DNA from: Propionispora vibrioides
GTDB lineage: Bacteria; Bacillota; Negativicutes; Propionisporales; Propionisporaceae
Reading direction: 5' to 3'
DNA length: 64,000 bases
Assembly (NCBI RefSeq): GCF_900110485.1
Contig: NZ_FODY01000006.1
Span: 109,821 to 173,820, forward strand
Shown: piece by piece, positions 35,940 through 45,184 of the stretch
Position numbering within the stretch: position 1 is the stretch's first letter
Layout of the letters: every line of letters begins with the position of its first letter
Program-made: the position numbers and the translations under genes
Notes under the pieces: generated by a model
Databases searched by the model: none
Told to the model about the DNA's origin: nothing
Seen by the model: only the letters and a program-made list of their open reading frames with translations

Positions 35940-37179
35940 ACTCATCCTGATCAATGTTGCCATCATCTTTCTTATTTTTGCGGGACTGAACACAGGCACT
36001 TATTATTTTATCCAGTCCGATATGATTCATCGGGCCGAAATGGGTTCACGCAAACTAATGGAAGATATAAAATCCGGTAACCCGCTGCCCTTGTTTCTTA
36101 CATCCCCTGCCGCCTCCCCCTCCATGCCTTCCCCACCACCGGAATTCTTCCGTAATGTCTTTTATGTAAAAACAGATAACGGGGGCAGCATTACCACTAA
36201 ACCGTCTGACCGGTTTTCCGAACCGGGACATGTGGAACAATTGGTTCAAAAAATTTTGGACCAGGCTGAACCGGAAGGCACTGTTGCCTTTGAAGAAACC
36301 AGTTATTATTATTTGAAATCTTCCTTACCCAACCAGAACGGAACAGTGATCGTAATGGAAGACCTGGAACACGCCAAACATATGCTGCATCAGTTGTTGA
36401 CAGCATTAAGCATTGCCGGTGTGCTCTGTCTGGCGCTTGCCTTTTTCAGCAGCGCTTACATGGCCGACAAGGCCATGCAGCCTATCAAACATGCGCTACA
36501 GCAACAAAAGGACTTCTTGTCCGACGCCTCCCATGAACTCCGGACACCGCTGGCCGTGATGCAGACCAATCTGGATATTGTACTGGACAGTCCCCAGGAA
36601 CTAGTCGCCGATCAGCAAAAATGGCTGAACAACATTCAGGAAGAAACGACTCAAATGACCAAGCTGATTAACTCACTGCTGTTCCTGGCCCGGGTGGATT
36701 CCCATGAACAGCGTCTGGAGCAGCAAACCTTTGATCTCAGTCTGGCTATTGTGCAAACCGTGGAATCCTTTAAACCATTAGCGCTCACCAGGGGAATTTT
36801 GCTGCAAGTTATTGCCGATCAGCCGCTGCCGGTAAAAGGCGATGAAGACAAAATCAAACAGGTTGTCGGGATTCTGGTAGATAATGCCCTGCGCCATTCG
36901 CCAAATACGGGAAAAATTATTGTAGAACTAAGAAAAAACAACCGCATGGCTTCACTTGCCGTAACCGATTACGGCGAAGGCATTCCACCCGAATATTTGA
37001 ATAAAATCTTTAACCGGTTCTTCCAGGTAGATCCTTCACGCTCCAAAGGGGGAACCGGCTTGGGACTGGCCATTGCCAAATGGATCGTCGACAGCCACGG
37101 CGGTTCCATCCAGGCCGATAGTAAACTTGGTTTACAGACAACGTTTACGGTTCGCCTGCCCTTGTGTAAAGGCGTATGA
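35917..37179 (+). CDS. Membrane sensor histidine kinase
   Basis: 420 residues from the ATG at 35917. Two membrane helices (about 8-30 and 160-182) flank an external sensor of about 130 residues with a Pro/Ser-rich SPPPEF segment. The HisKA box DFLSDASHELRTPLAV and HATPase motifs (DNALRHSP, DYGEGIPPE, GGTGLGLAIAKWIV) are intact. The 8-residue-longer start lacks a better SD. Partner of the upstream regulator; probably also of the paralogue downstream. Confidence 0.94.
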   Translation: MFQQLRFKLILINVAIIFLIFAGLNTGTYYFIQSDMIHRAEMGSRKLMEDIKSGNPLPLFLTSPAASPSMPSPPPEFFRNVFYVKTDNGGSITTKPSDRFSEPGHVEQLVQKILDQAEPEGTVAFEETSYYYLKSSLPNQNGTVIVMEDLEHAKHMLHQLLTALSIAGVLCLALAFFSSAYMADKAMQPIKHALQQQKDFLSDASHELRTPLAVMQTNLDIVLDSPQELVADQQKWLNNIQEETTQMTKLINSLLFLARVDSHEQRLEQQTFDLSLAIVQTVESFKPLALTRGILLQVIADQPLPVKGDEDKIKQVVGILVDNALRHSPNTGKIIVELRKNNRMASLAVTDYGEGIPPEYLNKIFNRFFQVDPSRSKGGTGLGLAIAKWIVDSHGGSIQADSKLGLQTTFTVRLPLCKGV

Positions 37180-37230
37180 CAATAAAAATTATCAGGGTTT
37201 AGCCTGATACATATATGTCTGTGATCTCTT

Positions 37231-37282
37231 TGGGAGAAGCCGGTTCAGGATATACACCAATTTCCTGCGCCGGCTTCTCTTC
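37231..37282 (+). terminator. Probable terminator after the kinase gene
   Basis: GAGAAGCCGG / CCGGCTTCTC arms separated by about 30 nt that contain a second TTCAGG/CCTGCG pairing, followed by TTCTTGCTGTCT. The long loop makes this less certain. Confidence 0.45.
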
Positions 37283-37477
37283 TTGCTGTCTGCTCGCCTT
37301 AAACGGCCAACCATTAAGGATAATCAAGCTTTCATCTTAAAAAAAAATTATATTTTAATATTTTTTGACAATATCTGTCGTTTCTAAACGAAAAACAAAG
37401 ATTCATATAGGAAAATAATACTAGAAACCCAGGGAGGGGAAAACTTCACAAGGCTGTGCTTGCAAAGGATGTTTCAT

Positions 37478-38164
37478 ATGCGTTTATTATTAGTAGAAGA
37501 TGAAGTAAAATTGAGCGAAGCACTATCCCATTTGTTAAAGAAAAACAACTTTATTGTCGATACCGCCGAAGACGGAGAAAAAGGCTTAGACATGGCTTGT
37601 ACCGGAATTTATGATGTAATTATTTTGGATCGCATGCTGCCCCAACTGGATGGCTTAGCTCTGTTAAAAGAGTTTCGTGAGCTTGGCTATGATACGCCGG
37701 TGCTCTTTCTGACTGCCAAAAGTTCCCCGGAGGACCGGGCTCAAGGCCTCAATGCCGGTGCCGACGATTATTTGGTTAAACCGTTTTTTGCGGTAGAACT
37801 GGTAGCGAGGCTGAAGGCACTGACGCGCCGCAAAAGCAAAGACCTGGTCAAAAGCACTTTGGTTATCGGCAACTTAATTTTCGATTCTGTCCGGGGACAG
37901 GTTATCAAGAATAATGAAAAAATCCATCTGACCGTAAAAGAATCGCAATTGCTCGAACTCTTAATCCGCAACTCCGGCCAAGTAGTTACGAAAGAACGGA
38001 TTATGCAAAAAATTTGGGGCTACAATTCCGATACCGGCATGGAAACCATTAATCTTTATATTCACTATCTGCGCAAAAAATTAGATTTACCTGACATAAA
38101 AACGGTACGTGGCGTCGGTTATTATCTACAGAACAGTTCCGTTACAGCAAAAGCCGCACAATAA
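37478..38164 (+). CDS. OmpR/PhoB-family response regulator (orphan paralogue)
   Basis: 228 residues from the ATG at 37478 (AAAGGAT upstream). Receiver Asp51 (IILDRMLPQLDG) and winged helix are intact, and identity to the 35250 regulator is high throughout (KESQLLELLI.N.GQVVTKERIM; GVGYYL). The 5' region is also related, so regulator plus leader were duplicated. No kinase follows; a terminator closes it. It lies directly upstream of flagellin, which may be a target. Confidence 0.93.
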   Translation: MRLLLVEDEVKLSEALSHLLKKNNFIVDTAEDGEKGLDMACTGIYDVIILDRMLPQLDGLALLKEFRELGYDTPVLFLTAKSSPEDRAQGLNAGADDYLVKPFFAVELVARLKALTRRKSKDLVKSTLVIGNLIFDSVRGQVIKNNEKIHLTVKESQLLELLIRNSGQVVTKERIMQKIWGYNSDTGMETINLYIHYLRKKLDLPDIKTVRGVGYYLQNSSVTAKAAQ

Positions 38165-38185
38165 TCTCTTCCTTCGACGCTTTTC

Positions 38186-38216
38186 GCAGGCAGCTTACCA
38201 AAGCTGCCTGCATTTT
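38186..38216 (+). terminator. Terminator after the orphan regulator
   Basis: 10-bp stem GCAGGCAGCT/AGCTGCCTGC with a 6-nt loop followed by ATTTTTT. Confidence 0.92.
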
Positions 38217-38245
38217 TTGTAAAAGATTATCTTAATCTTAAAAAA

Positions 38246-38277
38246 CTAAATAAAAACTAAATAATTCCATGCGAAAA
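38246..38277 (+). promoter_or_regulatory. Flagellin upstream motif shared with flgD
   Basis: CTAAAT..AAACTAAATAATT....TGCGAAAA. A near-copy with the same spacing lies upstream of flgD on the minus strand (48905-48938). The GCGAAAA part could be a diverged sigma-28-type -10. The flagellin leader from here to the ATG is about 135 nt and contains a TGCCGG..TAAGG/CCTTA..CCGGCA hairpin at 38330-38362. Confidence 0.45.
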
Positions 38278-38412
38278 CATAAATAGATTAACAGAAAGGA
38301 GGCTTTTTAAGCACTTCAGCATGTTAACCTGCCGGAAAATAAGGAATAACCTTATGCCGGCACAAAAAATGGGCAAGGATGCTCAATTTTAAAAATCAAG
38401 GAGGAATTTACC

Positions 38413-39747
38413 ATGGGAATGATTATCAACACAAACCTATCTGCTTTAAACACCTGGAATCAATTAAACCGTAATACCAGCTCGATGAACAGCGCGTTGG
38501 AAAAACTGTCTTCCGGCTACAAGATCAACTCTTCGTCGGATGACGCCGCCGGATTGGCCATCTCCAAAAAAATGGTCAATCAGATCAACGGCCTGGATCA
38601 GGCTAATGAAAACTCCCAAAATGCTTCGTCGATGGTGCAAACGGCCGACGGTGCTCTGGAAGAAACCAACAGCATCTTAGAACGGATGCGCGAACTGGCG
38701 GTACAATCAGCCAGCGACACCAACACCGACAGTGACCGTTCGAACATCCAGGACGAAGTGGACGCCCTTACCTCTGAAATTAACAATATCGCCAATACCA
38801 CCGAATTCAACACCAAAAAGCTGTTGAACGGTAATTTGAGTGCGGCTGTGACCACAGCGACCAAAAATGTTCTTTCCAACTCTTCTGTTGTTACGGCCAG
38901 CGGTAATGTGACTGCCGGTACTACCACACTGGGTAGCTTAACCGATACAGCTAAAAATTCGTTGGGTATTGACACGGGAGATACCATTACCATCAACTAC
39001 ATGAAAGACGGAGCGTATCGCACGGCTACGATAACGGTTGCAGCCGGTACCACTACTTTGTCCAGCTTAACTGCTGCCAGCACGTATGATAAAACAGGTG
39101 CCGCTACCGGAGATACCATTGCTAACGATTTCACCTTCTCCGTCGATGCTAATACCGGCACAATCAAAGTTACTGCGGCAACTACAGGTGCGGCCAATGC
39201 TATCTATGGTTTAAATATTACCGTAAATGACGTCACAAGCACAACAGACTCTAACGGTGATACAACAACCACCACTACGGAAAATACGGCTGCAACAGAT
39301 GCGTTGTCCTCTTTCAATCAAACAGTCGCCGCTAAAGATACTTCCGTTGATGGCACGGCCACCATCTTAATCGGGGCGAATACCGGTCAAGACCTCAAAA
39401 TAAATATTGGCAATATGGATGCTACCTCACTGGGTGTGCAAAACATTCAGGTTGATACGCAGGAAGCTGCCAATACTGCTATTAAAACCATTGATACAGC
39501 AGTATCCACCGTTACGGCCGAACGGGCAAAATTGGGTGCCATAGTCAATCGGTTAAGCTCCACTTCGGATAACCTGTCAACCTCCAGCGAAAACCTGTCG
39601 GCGGCCAACTCGCTGATCCGCGATACCGATATGGCTTCCGAAATGGCCAATTACACCAAGCTGAGCACACTGACTCAGGCGGCAACCGCCATGCTGGCCA
39701 AAGCCAACTCTCAGCCGCAAATGGTATTGCAATTGCTGCAATCCTAA
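38413..39747 (+). CDS. hag: Flagellin
   Basis: 444 residues. The conserved N-terminal D0/D1 (IINTNLSALNTWNQLNRN; SSGYKINSSSDDAAGLAIS; Q..NA.SMVQTADGALEE) and C-terminal D1/D0 (RAKLGAIVNRL; MANYTKLSTLTQAATAML) frame a Thr/Ala/Ser-rich central region (about 140-330), which forms the exposed and variable filament surface. Strong SD AAGGAGGAATTT. Secreted by the flagellar type III system without a signal peptide. Own terminator downstream. Confidence 0.96.
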   Translation: MGMIINTNLSALNTWNQLNRNTSSMNSALEKLSSGYKINSSSDDAAGLAISKKMVNQINGLDQANENSQNASSMVQTADGALEETNSILERMRELAVQSASDTNTDSDRSNIQDEVDALTSEINNIANTTEFNTKKLLNGNLSAAVTTATKNVLSNSSVVTASGNVTAGTTTLGSLTDTAKNSLGIDTGDTITINYMKDGAYRTATITVAAGTTTLSSLTAASTYDKTGAATGDTIANDFTFSVDANTGTIKVTAATTGAANAIYGLNITVNDVTSTTDSNGDTTTTTTENTAATDALSSFNQTVAAKDTSVDGTATILIGANTGQDLKINIGNMDATSLGVQNIQVDTQEAANTAIKTIDTAVSTVTAERAKLGAIVNRLSSTSDNLSTSSENLSAANSLIRDTDMASEMANYTKLSTLTQAATAMLAKANSQPQMVLQLLQS

Positions 39748-39768
39748 TTGGCTTCTCATTTCAGCTAG

Positions 39769-39818
39769 GCAAAAGAAAAGCAGGACGATCATTGATCGTT
39801 ACCTGCTTTTTCTTTTGC
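39769..39818 (+). terminator. Terminator of the flagellin gene
   Basis: GCAGG-ACGATCA/TGATCGT-CCTGC stem, extended by AAAAG/CTTTT pairing, followed by TTTTTCTTTT. Confidence 0.93.
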
Positions 39819-39891
39819 CCTATCCTTACTATGACTTATACACGCTATAAATATAGTGCCCCGTTCTCTCCCGTCATCAAAGATAAAAACA

Positions 39892-39922
39892 CCGGGTATG
39901 CAGCTTGTTACTGCATACCCGG
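39892..39922 (-). terminator. Terminator of the flagellar hook-filament operon
   Basis: Perfect 12-bp stem CCGGGTATGCAG/CTGCATACCCGG with a 7-nt loop. On the minus strand it is followed by TGTTTTTATCTTT, 21 nt past the last gene. Confidence 0.9.
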
Positions 39923-39942
39923 CGCCTTTTCATATGCCAGAA

Positions 39943-40362
39943 CTACACCTTTGCGTTAATCCGTGTGCGCGGCACCGGGCGCTCCCATTGGTATATATAC
40001 CGCGAATTAAGCTGATACGTAGTACGGGTGCTGTGCAGTTGGGAAAAAATTTCTGCTTTAACCAACTGAGCATTCTGCAGCACCTGATGACAGGTGTCTA
40101 AGATTTCATGCTGCCGGCCCTTGATTGTTTTCTGAAGGGAATGCACCTCATAATTGTCGGGCGGAACTGATTTTCCCCGTAGAGCTCCCACAATGCCACC
40201 CAATTCTTCAATCAAGGCTTCCCGCTCTCTAAGCAGCCGCCGCAAACCGGTCATTTGCTGTTTTTTAACAAAACGCCCCTGCTGTTCAGTATTGGCGGCA
40301 ATCTGATCAAGCACTGCCAGTTTTCTTTTCAGTAAGCCGATGATCTCCTGATCCATCTGCAT
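39943..40362 (-). CDS. FlgN/FliT-like flagellar export chaperone
   Basis: 139 residues, almost entirely predicted alpha-helical and rich in Gln, Leu and Arg (LLKRKLAVLDQIAANTEQQ; REREALIEELGGIVGAL). FlgN family proteins hold FlgK and FlgL for export; FliT holds FliD. The gene follows fliD by 11 nt and closes the operon, so either role fits. Sequence alone does not separate the two. Confidence 0.65.
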   Translation of the reverse strand: MQMDQEIIGLLKRKLAVLDQIAANTEQQGRFVKKQQMTGLRRLLREREALIEELGGIVGALRGKSVPPDNYEVHSLQKTIKGRQHEILDTCHQVLQNAQLVKAEIFSQLHSTRTTYQLNSRYIYQWERPVPRTRINAKV

Positions 40363-40373
40363 TCAGCCCCCCG

Positions 40374-42293
40374 CTACGATGACATGTAGGAAGATAAAGC
40401 CGACAATTGTACATTCATCTGATTAATATAGGTTTCTAAATTACTATACTTTGTGTACAGCTTATCTGAGTAAGTGCTTAAACGGTCCTTTTCTTTCGAT
40501 ATCTTCTCTTCATAATCAGAGAGTTGATCGGAAAGCTGGTTATCCGAATTGGATGAATCACCGCTGATGCCGGCCATTTCCAACAAAAGCCCTTTGTTAC
40601 CCGAACTATCTCTGACAGTAGAGGTATACTTGGCAATCACATCATAAAAACGGTAGGCAACCCCTTCCTCCTTATACCTTGTCGACATGGCCGAGGAACT
40701 CAGTGTTCTTACGGAAGTAGTACCGGAATAACTGGTCGACTGTTTCGTAAAGATATTCATCACCGTCTCCGGATCATTTTGGATGGCTTCTTTCAGCGCA
40801 TCCTCGTCAATCGTCAGTTTTCCTTTTTCACTGTAATCATCGCTGGTATCCAGGCCGATATCGAAAATTGTCGAGGACAGCCCTGACGTCGAATCCAAAA
40901 AGGTGGAACGCAACTCGCTTAAAAAGTTACTCAAGGTTGAGTCATTTTCCAACATACCAACCTTGGCTTTTTTCTCGTAAGCACTAATCTGCGTTTCCGA
41001 CATATCCTCTTTGTCATCATCGGTCAGTGGCGGATAATCCGAATCGTATTCTTCCTGCAGCTTATCGTTAATTGTATCGATCAGGCTGTTGTAGTCATCA
41101 ACAAAGCTACTAATTAAATTATAAATACCATCCACATCCTGTGTCAGGCTGACCGTAGCACTGTCACCGCTGGAAGTAGTACTGTTAAAGGTATAGGTTA
41201 CACCATCTACCGTAATCGTATTGGAACTGCGGGTCATCGACTGTCCGTCAACCGTTACTTTAGCGTCTAAGCCGGCTGTGGAACTGCCTAGAAAAGTGCT
41301 GATAAAATTACTGCCGTCTCCTTCGGTGACCGACAATTTATTGCCTGCACCAGTGGTCGAGGCTGTTAACACCAGCTTGCCTGATGTATCATTATAAGCA
41401 ATGGTGGCACCGCAATCACTGGAGTTGATTTCACTCATCATTTCCTTTAAGGTTGTATCCTTATCAAAAGAAAAGGATGTACCGTTAATGGTTAATTCGA
41501 TTTCGTCATCAGAATTAAAGGTCAGCGTCGAATTTAACTGATCAGCAATATCCCCCAGAGTACTTGTTGTCGTCAAACGGTTGGACAGAACGGCACCACT
41601 GCCGAAACCCAGGGAAGACAAGCCACTGGTACCGGAACTGGGTGCGCTGATTTTGATTTGCTGAACCCCGCTGTCAGCAGCAGTAAAGCTCAATATATTG
41701 GAACTATCCTCACTAACCGTGATCTTACCTTCCCCCACCGCATTATCTACGGCATCCTGCAGCGAATCCAGATCGGTTACATCATCCAAATCCACCGTAT
41801 AGGAGGTTCCGTCTACGGTGAGGGAAATGCCCTTACCACTTAAAGCCGAATAATCAACGGCTGTACTCCCCTGCACATCCTTGGAAGGACTGGCGCTGCT
41901 CTGCATAGTGGCCTTGGTGGCCAGTTGGCTGACTGTTACCGTATGAGTGCCGGCACTGGCCGAACTGGTATAACTGGCAGTCACGGCACTACTGCTGCTG
42001 GTAACCGTATATTGGTTAAAGTTTTTCGTACTCAACAAGCTGGTTGATGAAGTAACATTAAAATATTTATCAGTAAAATCCTGAATGTCGGAGGTAATTG
42101 TCCGGTAATCCTCCTGCTTCCATTCAGCCAATTGCTCTTTCTTCTGCAACTTGTACAGCTTCTTTGCTTTTTCCGCTGTTGTCAATTGCGTTACAATGGT
42201 ATCCACATCAATCCCCGATGACAGCCCGGTTACCCGGGTCGTCCCATTGACTGTGCTCATATTCACACTGCTACTGCTGCTTGAACTGGACAT
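40374..42293 (-). CDS. fliD: Flagellar filament cap protein FliD (hook-associated protein 2)
   Basis: 639 residues. N-terminal FliD_N domain (VTGLSSGIDVDTIVTQLTTAEK) and C-terminal FliD_C (LISSFVDDYNSLIDTIND; QISAYEKKAKVGMLENDSTLSNFLSELR). Coiled ends flank a long Ser/Thr-rich middle section. It caps the filament and guides flagellin folding. At 639 residues it is longer than many (about 450-500) because of the expanded middle. It follows flgL across a family I element. Confidence 0.94.
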   Translation of the reverse strand: MSSSSSSSSVNMSTVNGTTRVTGLSSGIDVDTIVTQLTTAEKAKKLYKLQKKEQLAEWKQEDYRTITSDIQDFTDKYFNVTSSTSLLSTKNFNQYTVTSSSSAVTASYTSSASAGTHTVTVSQLATKATMQSSASPSKDVQGSTAVDYSALSGKGISLTVDGTSYTVDLDDVTDLDSLQDAVDNAVGEGKITVSEDSSNILSFTAADSGVQQIKISAPSSGTSGLSSLGFGSGAVLSNRLTTTSTLGDIADQLNSTLTFNSDDEIELTINGTSFSFDKDTTLKEMMSEINSSDCGATIAYNDTSGKLVLTASTTGAGNKLSVTEGDGSNFISTFLGSSTAGLDAKVTVDGQSMTRSSNTITVDGVTYTFNSTTSSGDSATVSLTQDVDGIYNLISSFVDDYNSLIDTINDKLQEEYDSDYPPLTDDDKEDMSETQISAYEKKAKVGMLENDSTLSNFLSELRSTFLDSTSGLSSTIFDIGLDTSDDYSEKGKLTIDEDALKEAIQNDPETVMNIFTKQSTSYSGTTSVRTLSSSAMSTRYKEEGVAYRFYDVIAKYTSTVRDSSGNKGLLLEMAGISGDSSNSDNQLSDQLSDYEEKISKEKDRLSTYSDKLYTKYSNLETYINQMNVQLSALSSYMSS

Positions 42294-42327
42294 GGCGCTC
42301 CCTCCTTTATAAAAAATTCAAACAACA

Positions 42328-42493
42328 TTAAGGAACCACTGATTTAATGAACCTGTCGGCATGACGAGAATTTTTTGCCTGGCAAGGAAGTAAAACCGAA
42401 GGAATAGTTAGGCTATTTCAAGGTTTTGCTGACGCAGCCAGGCGGAAAAAGATCCGTCAGGACGCGCAGTGCAAATGAATCAGTAGTCCCTTA
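42328..42493 (+). repeat. Family I inverted-repeat element, copy 4 (reference copy)
   Basis: 166 bp with ends TTAAGGAACCACTGATTTAAT and, inward from the right, TTAAGGGACTACTGATTCATT. The interior has TGCCTGGCAAGGAAGTAAAA and GCTGACGCAGCCAGGCGG. It sits between flgL and fliD inside the operon, and its right end supplies the TAA of flgL. Confidence 0.7.
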
Positions 42494-43579
42494 AGCCAGA
42501 TAATCAACCAAAGTCTTGCTGATCGCCTTAGCACCAACGGCCAGGGATGCTTCATACACCGCTTCCGCACTGGACGACTCAATGGTGGCTTTGGCAATAT
42601 CCACATCTTCATTATTACTCATCAGTGTAGTATAGGTAGTATAGGCATTATCCAGCCGGTCGGAAATCATACTGACATTTTTCATACTGGCCCCCAATGC
42701 CGACTGAGCGGTAGAAATCCGGTTCAGGTCGTTGTCAATGTCAGTCAAAAAATCACTGACGTTACTAATCGTATTTTCCGTGACGGTCGTTGTGGCCGGG
42801 CTTGTACTCGTATCAACAGTAGCCGTTTTATAACTGGTACCGCCATCCAAAGCCAGCAAAATCTTACTGAACGTATCAAACAGATTGCTGCCTACTCCTT
42901 CGCCAACCACATTCTGCCCTTCCACATTGACCGTGACGTCGGTATCAAAGCCGACATTAACTTTTATCGACTGTGCGGACGCGGTGGAATAGATATCACT
43001 GGCATTGGTATTGCAAAAATTTTCAATATCGCTGTCGCTCACACTGGAATCTACTACGCCGCCCAGACTCAGATATTTCCCTTTAAAGGTTACCGTGCTG
43101 ATACTATCACCGTTGCTGTCGGTTAGGCCGGTAGACTCCAACGCGTAAGGAGCCTCTCCCGTACTATAGCCACCGAAAATATACCGTCCGCCGTAGCTGG
43201 TGTTCATGACATCAATAGCATTTTGCTGCAATTCACTGATTTGTTCTTTAATCGCCGACTTGTCAGTATCGGACAGCGTATCACTGGAAGCCTTCACCAC
43301 CAGCGTCCTAACCTGGCCCATGATATCGCTCAAGTCACTCAGCGCCCCATCGGTTGTCGACTGCCAGGAAGTTACGTCATCGGTATTTTTCTGGTACTGT
43401 TCAATTGTGTCCACATAGCTCCGGTATTTAATTGCCCGGGTGGCAATGATTGGATCATCAGATGGCAGAGAAATTTTCTTTTCCGTAGAGACCCGTTCCT
43501 GCGCTTCATTGACACGGGACGCACTATTGTTAAGATTTTTAATTGTGTTGGCGACAATCATATTATTTGTTATTCGCAT
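42491..43579 (-). CDS. flgL: Flagellar hook-filament junction protein FlgL (HAP3)
   Basis: 362 residues with the flagellin-like N-terminus (RITNNMIVANTIKNLN; SRVNEAQERVSTEKKISLPSDDP) and C-terminus (DIAKATIESSSAEAVYEASLAVGAK). Connects the hook to the filament with FlgK. The stop codon lies in the terminal repeat of the family I element; the final residues LVDYLA look normal for FlgL, so little if anything was lost. Confidence 0.93.
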   Translation of the reverse strand: MRITNNMIVANTIKNLNNSASRVNEAQERVSTEKKISLPSDDPIIATRAIKYRSYVDTIEQYQKNTDDVTSWQSTTDGALSDLSDIMGQVRTLVVKASSDTLSDTDKSAIKEQISELQQNAIDVMNTSYGGRYIFGGYSTGEAPYALESTGLTDSNGDSISTVTFKGKYLSLGGVVDSSVSDSDIENFCNTNASDIYSTASAQSIKVNVGFDTDVTVNVEGQNVVGEGVGSNLFDTFSKILLALDGGTSYKTATVDTSTSPATTTVTENTISNVSDFLTDIDNDLNRISTAQSALGASMKNVSMISDRLDNAYTTYTTLMSNNEDVDIAKATIESSSAEAVYEASLAVGAKAISKTLVDYLA

Positions 43580-43612
43580 AACAACCCCCCCTGTTCATAT
43601 GATTTCAAGCCA

Positions 43613-45166
43613 CTATGAATTCACCATATTTATGGTCGTCTCATAAATATCGCTCCAGGTAGACACACTCTTGGCCGAAGCCGCGTATGCCTGCTGGTAC
43701 TTGGTAATATTGGCGGTTTCTTCATTCGTTGATACGCCGGAGACTGAAGACCGGCTCTTATCCACATAGTCCACAATATCCGTCTTAATGGTATTTTGCT
43801 GCGAAGCATAGGACCCGGCGGTTCCCAAGGCCGTAATAATCGAATTATAGGCATCCACCGGCGTCCCATTGGCAAACATAGCCGAGTCGTTGCAGATGCT
43901 GATCAAAGCCTGGATATTTTCATTATTGCTCTCTTCGTCACTGGCCGAAGCTGCGGCGATCTTGTTTACATCGTTCTCAATATCGGAAGACAATGAAATA
44001 TTAGCTGCCGTAATATTCTTGTAGACAGCCGCCGTATCCGTGCCACTGGCCATTAAATCAGTAGATGATTTATCGTCATAAGAAAAAAAACGGATTCCCG
44101 TCGAACCGTCAAGGCCATAGCCGGATGCATGTCCGCTACCGTAAGATGAGGTGCTGCCGTCTTTATAGATTCCTTCGTTAAAAGCTTCCGCAAAGGTACG
44201 GGCAAAATCATCCAACTGATTTTGATAGTAGACGATCCCCTTATACCCCCCATCCTCACCTGTACCATCGCGTAAATCCAGCTCAGCCTTTAACGAGCCG
44301 CTGCTGCCTGTTTCAAAAGAAGTCCCCGTATCGGACCAGCGGATACCATACATGCCATCCTGTGTACTGCCATCATTAATAACATATGTCTCTAACTGCC
44401 GGGCATTTGATCCATTGACCAATGTTTCACCGCCAACAGTAACCGTATACGAATAAGAAGCTGACGAGCTGTCGCCGGATCCTACCTGTACCTGTGTCAC
44501 CTGTACACTGGTTAACGCAGACAAGCTGTCAATCAAAGTATCCCGCTGATCTTCCAGCTCATTAGTAGAAGCACCGGAATTGGCCGCAATGGTAATCCGC
44601 TGATTGAGATCCGCAATTTGCTGCGCATACGTATTGATTTGATTAACAGAGGTATTGATATCGCTGTTAACATCCGATCTGAGCTGTGTAAGCTGATTGG
44701 CCGCATCATTCAAATAGCTGCAGAGAGCTTCGCCGCTTTCCTGTAGTTCAGCCCTTGCGGAGGAACTGCTGGCATCGGAAGATACATCACTCAACGCAGA
44801 ATAAAACGCATTTAAAGTGGCACCGAAGCCTTCATCCGTAGAATCAATAGACGTCCCCAGTACATTTTGCAATTCCTCAATCGTACTGTCCTTCGTCGAC
44901 CACTCGTTAAGTGAGCTGTTTTCCTGCCAGTATTTTTGATCCAGACGAAAGCTGCGTACCCGGTCCACCGAGGTGACATCCGTCCCCGATCCGACATAAT
45001 TGCTGCTGTAGACAGCCGCCGGTCCGACGGCAATCTGATTGACCACCTGCCGCGAATAGCCGGTTGTATTCACATTGCTGATATTGTTCGTAGTAACCGA
45101 CAGGCCCACCTGACTGGCGGACAGGCCCCGCCCCGCAATGCTAAGACCCATAAATGTAGAAGCCAT
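43613..45166 (-). CDS. flgK: Flagellar hook-associated protein FlgK (HAP1), copy 1
   Basis: 517 residues. The rod/hook-type N-terminus (LSIAGRGLSASQVGLSVTTNN then ISNVNTTGYSRQVVNQ) and C-terminus (VSGVSTNEETANITKYQQAYAASAKSVS) are intact. First hook-filament junction protein. SD AAAGGAGGAGG. It follows a second FlgK-like gene by 18 nt; this one is closest to flgL and looks like the orthodox FlgK. Confidence 0.93.
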   Translation of the reverse strand: MASTFMGLSIAGRGLSASQVGLSVTTNNISNVNTTGYSRQVVNQIAVGPAAVYSSNYVGSGTDVTSVDRVRSFRLDQKYWQENSSLNEWSTKDSTIEELQNVLGTSIDSTDEGFGATLNAFYSALSDVSSDASSSSARAELQESGEALCSYLNDAANQLTQLRSDVNSDINTSVNQINTYAQQIADLNQRITIAANSGASTNELEDQRDTLIDSLSALTSVQVTQVQVGSGDSSSASYSYTVTVGGETLVNGSNARQLETYVINDGSTQDGMYGIRWSDTGTSFETGSSGSLKAELDLRDGTGEDGGYKGIVYYQNQLDDFARTFAEAFNEGIYKDGSTSSYGSGHASGYGLDGSTGIRFFSYDDKSSTDLMASGTDTAAVYKNITAANISLSSDIENDVNKIAAASASDEESNNENIQALISICNDSAMFANGTPVDAYNSIITALGTAGSYASQQNTIKTDIVDYVDKSRSSVSGVSTNEETANITKYQQAYAASAKSVSTWSDIYETTINMVNS

Positions 45167-45184
45167 GTAAGAACCTCCTCCTTT

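Noticed and set aside
38598..39650. Antisense open frames across flagellin
   Set aside because: Products are Val/Ser/Ala-rich shadows of the Thr/Ala-rich flagellin codons.
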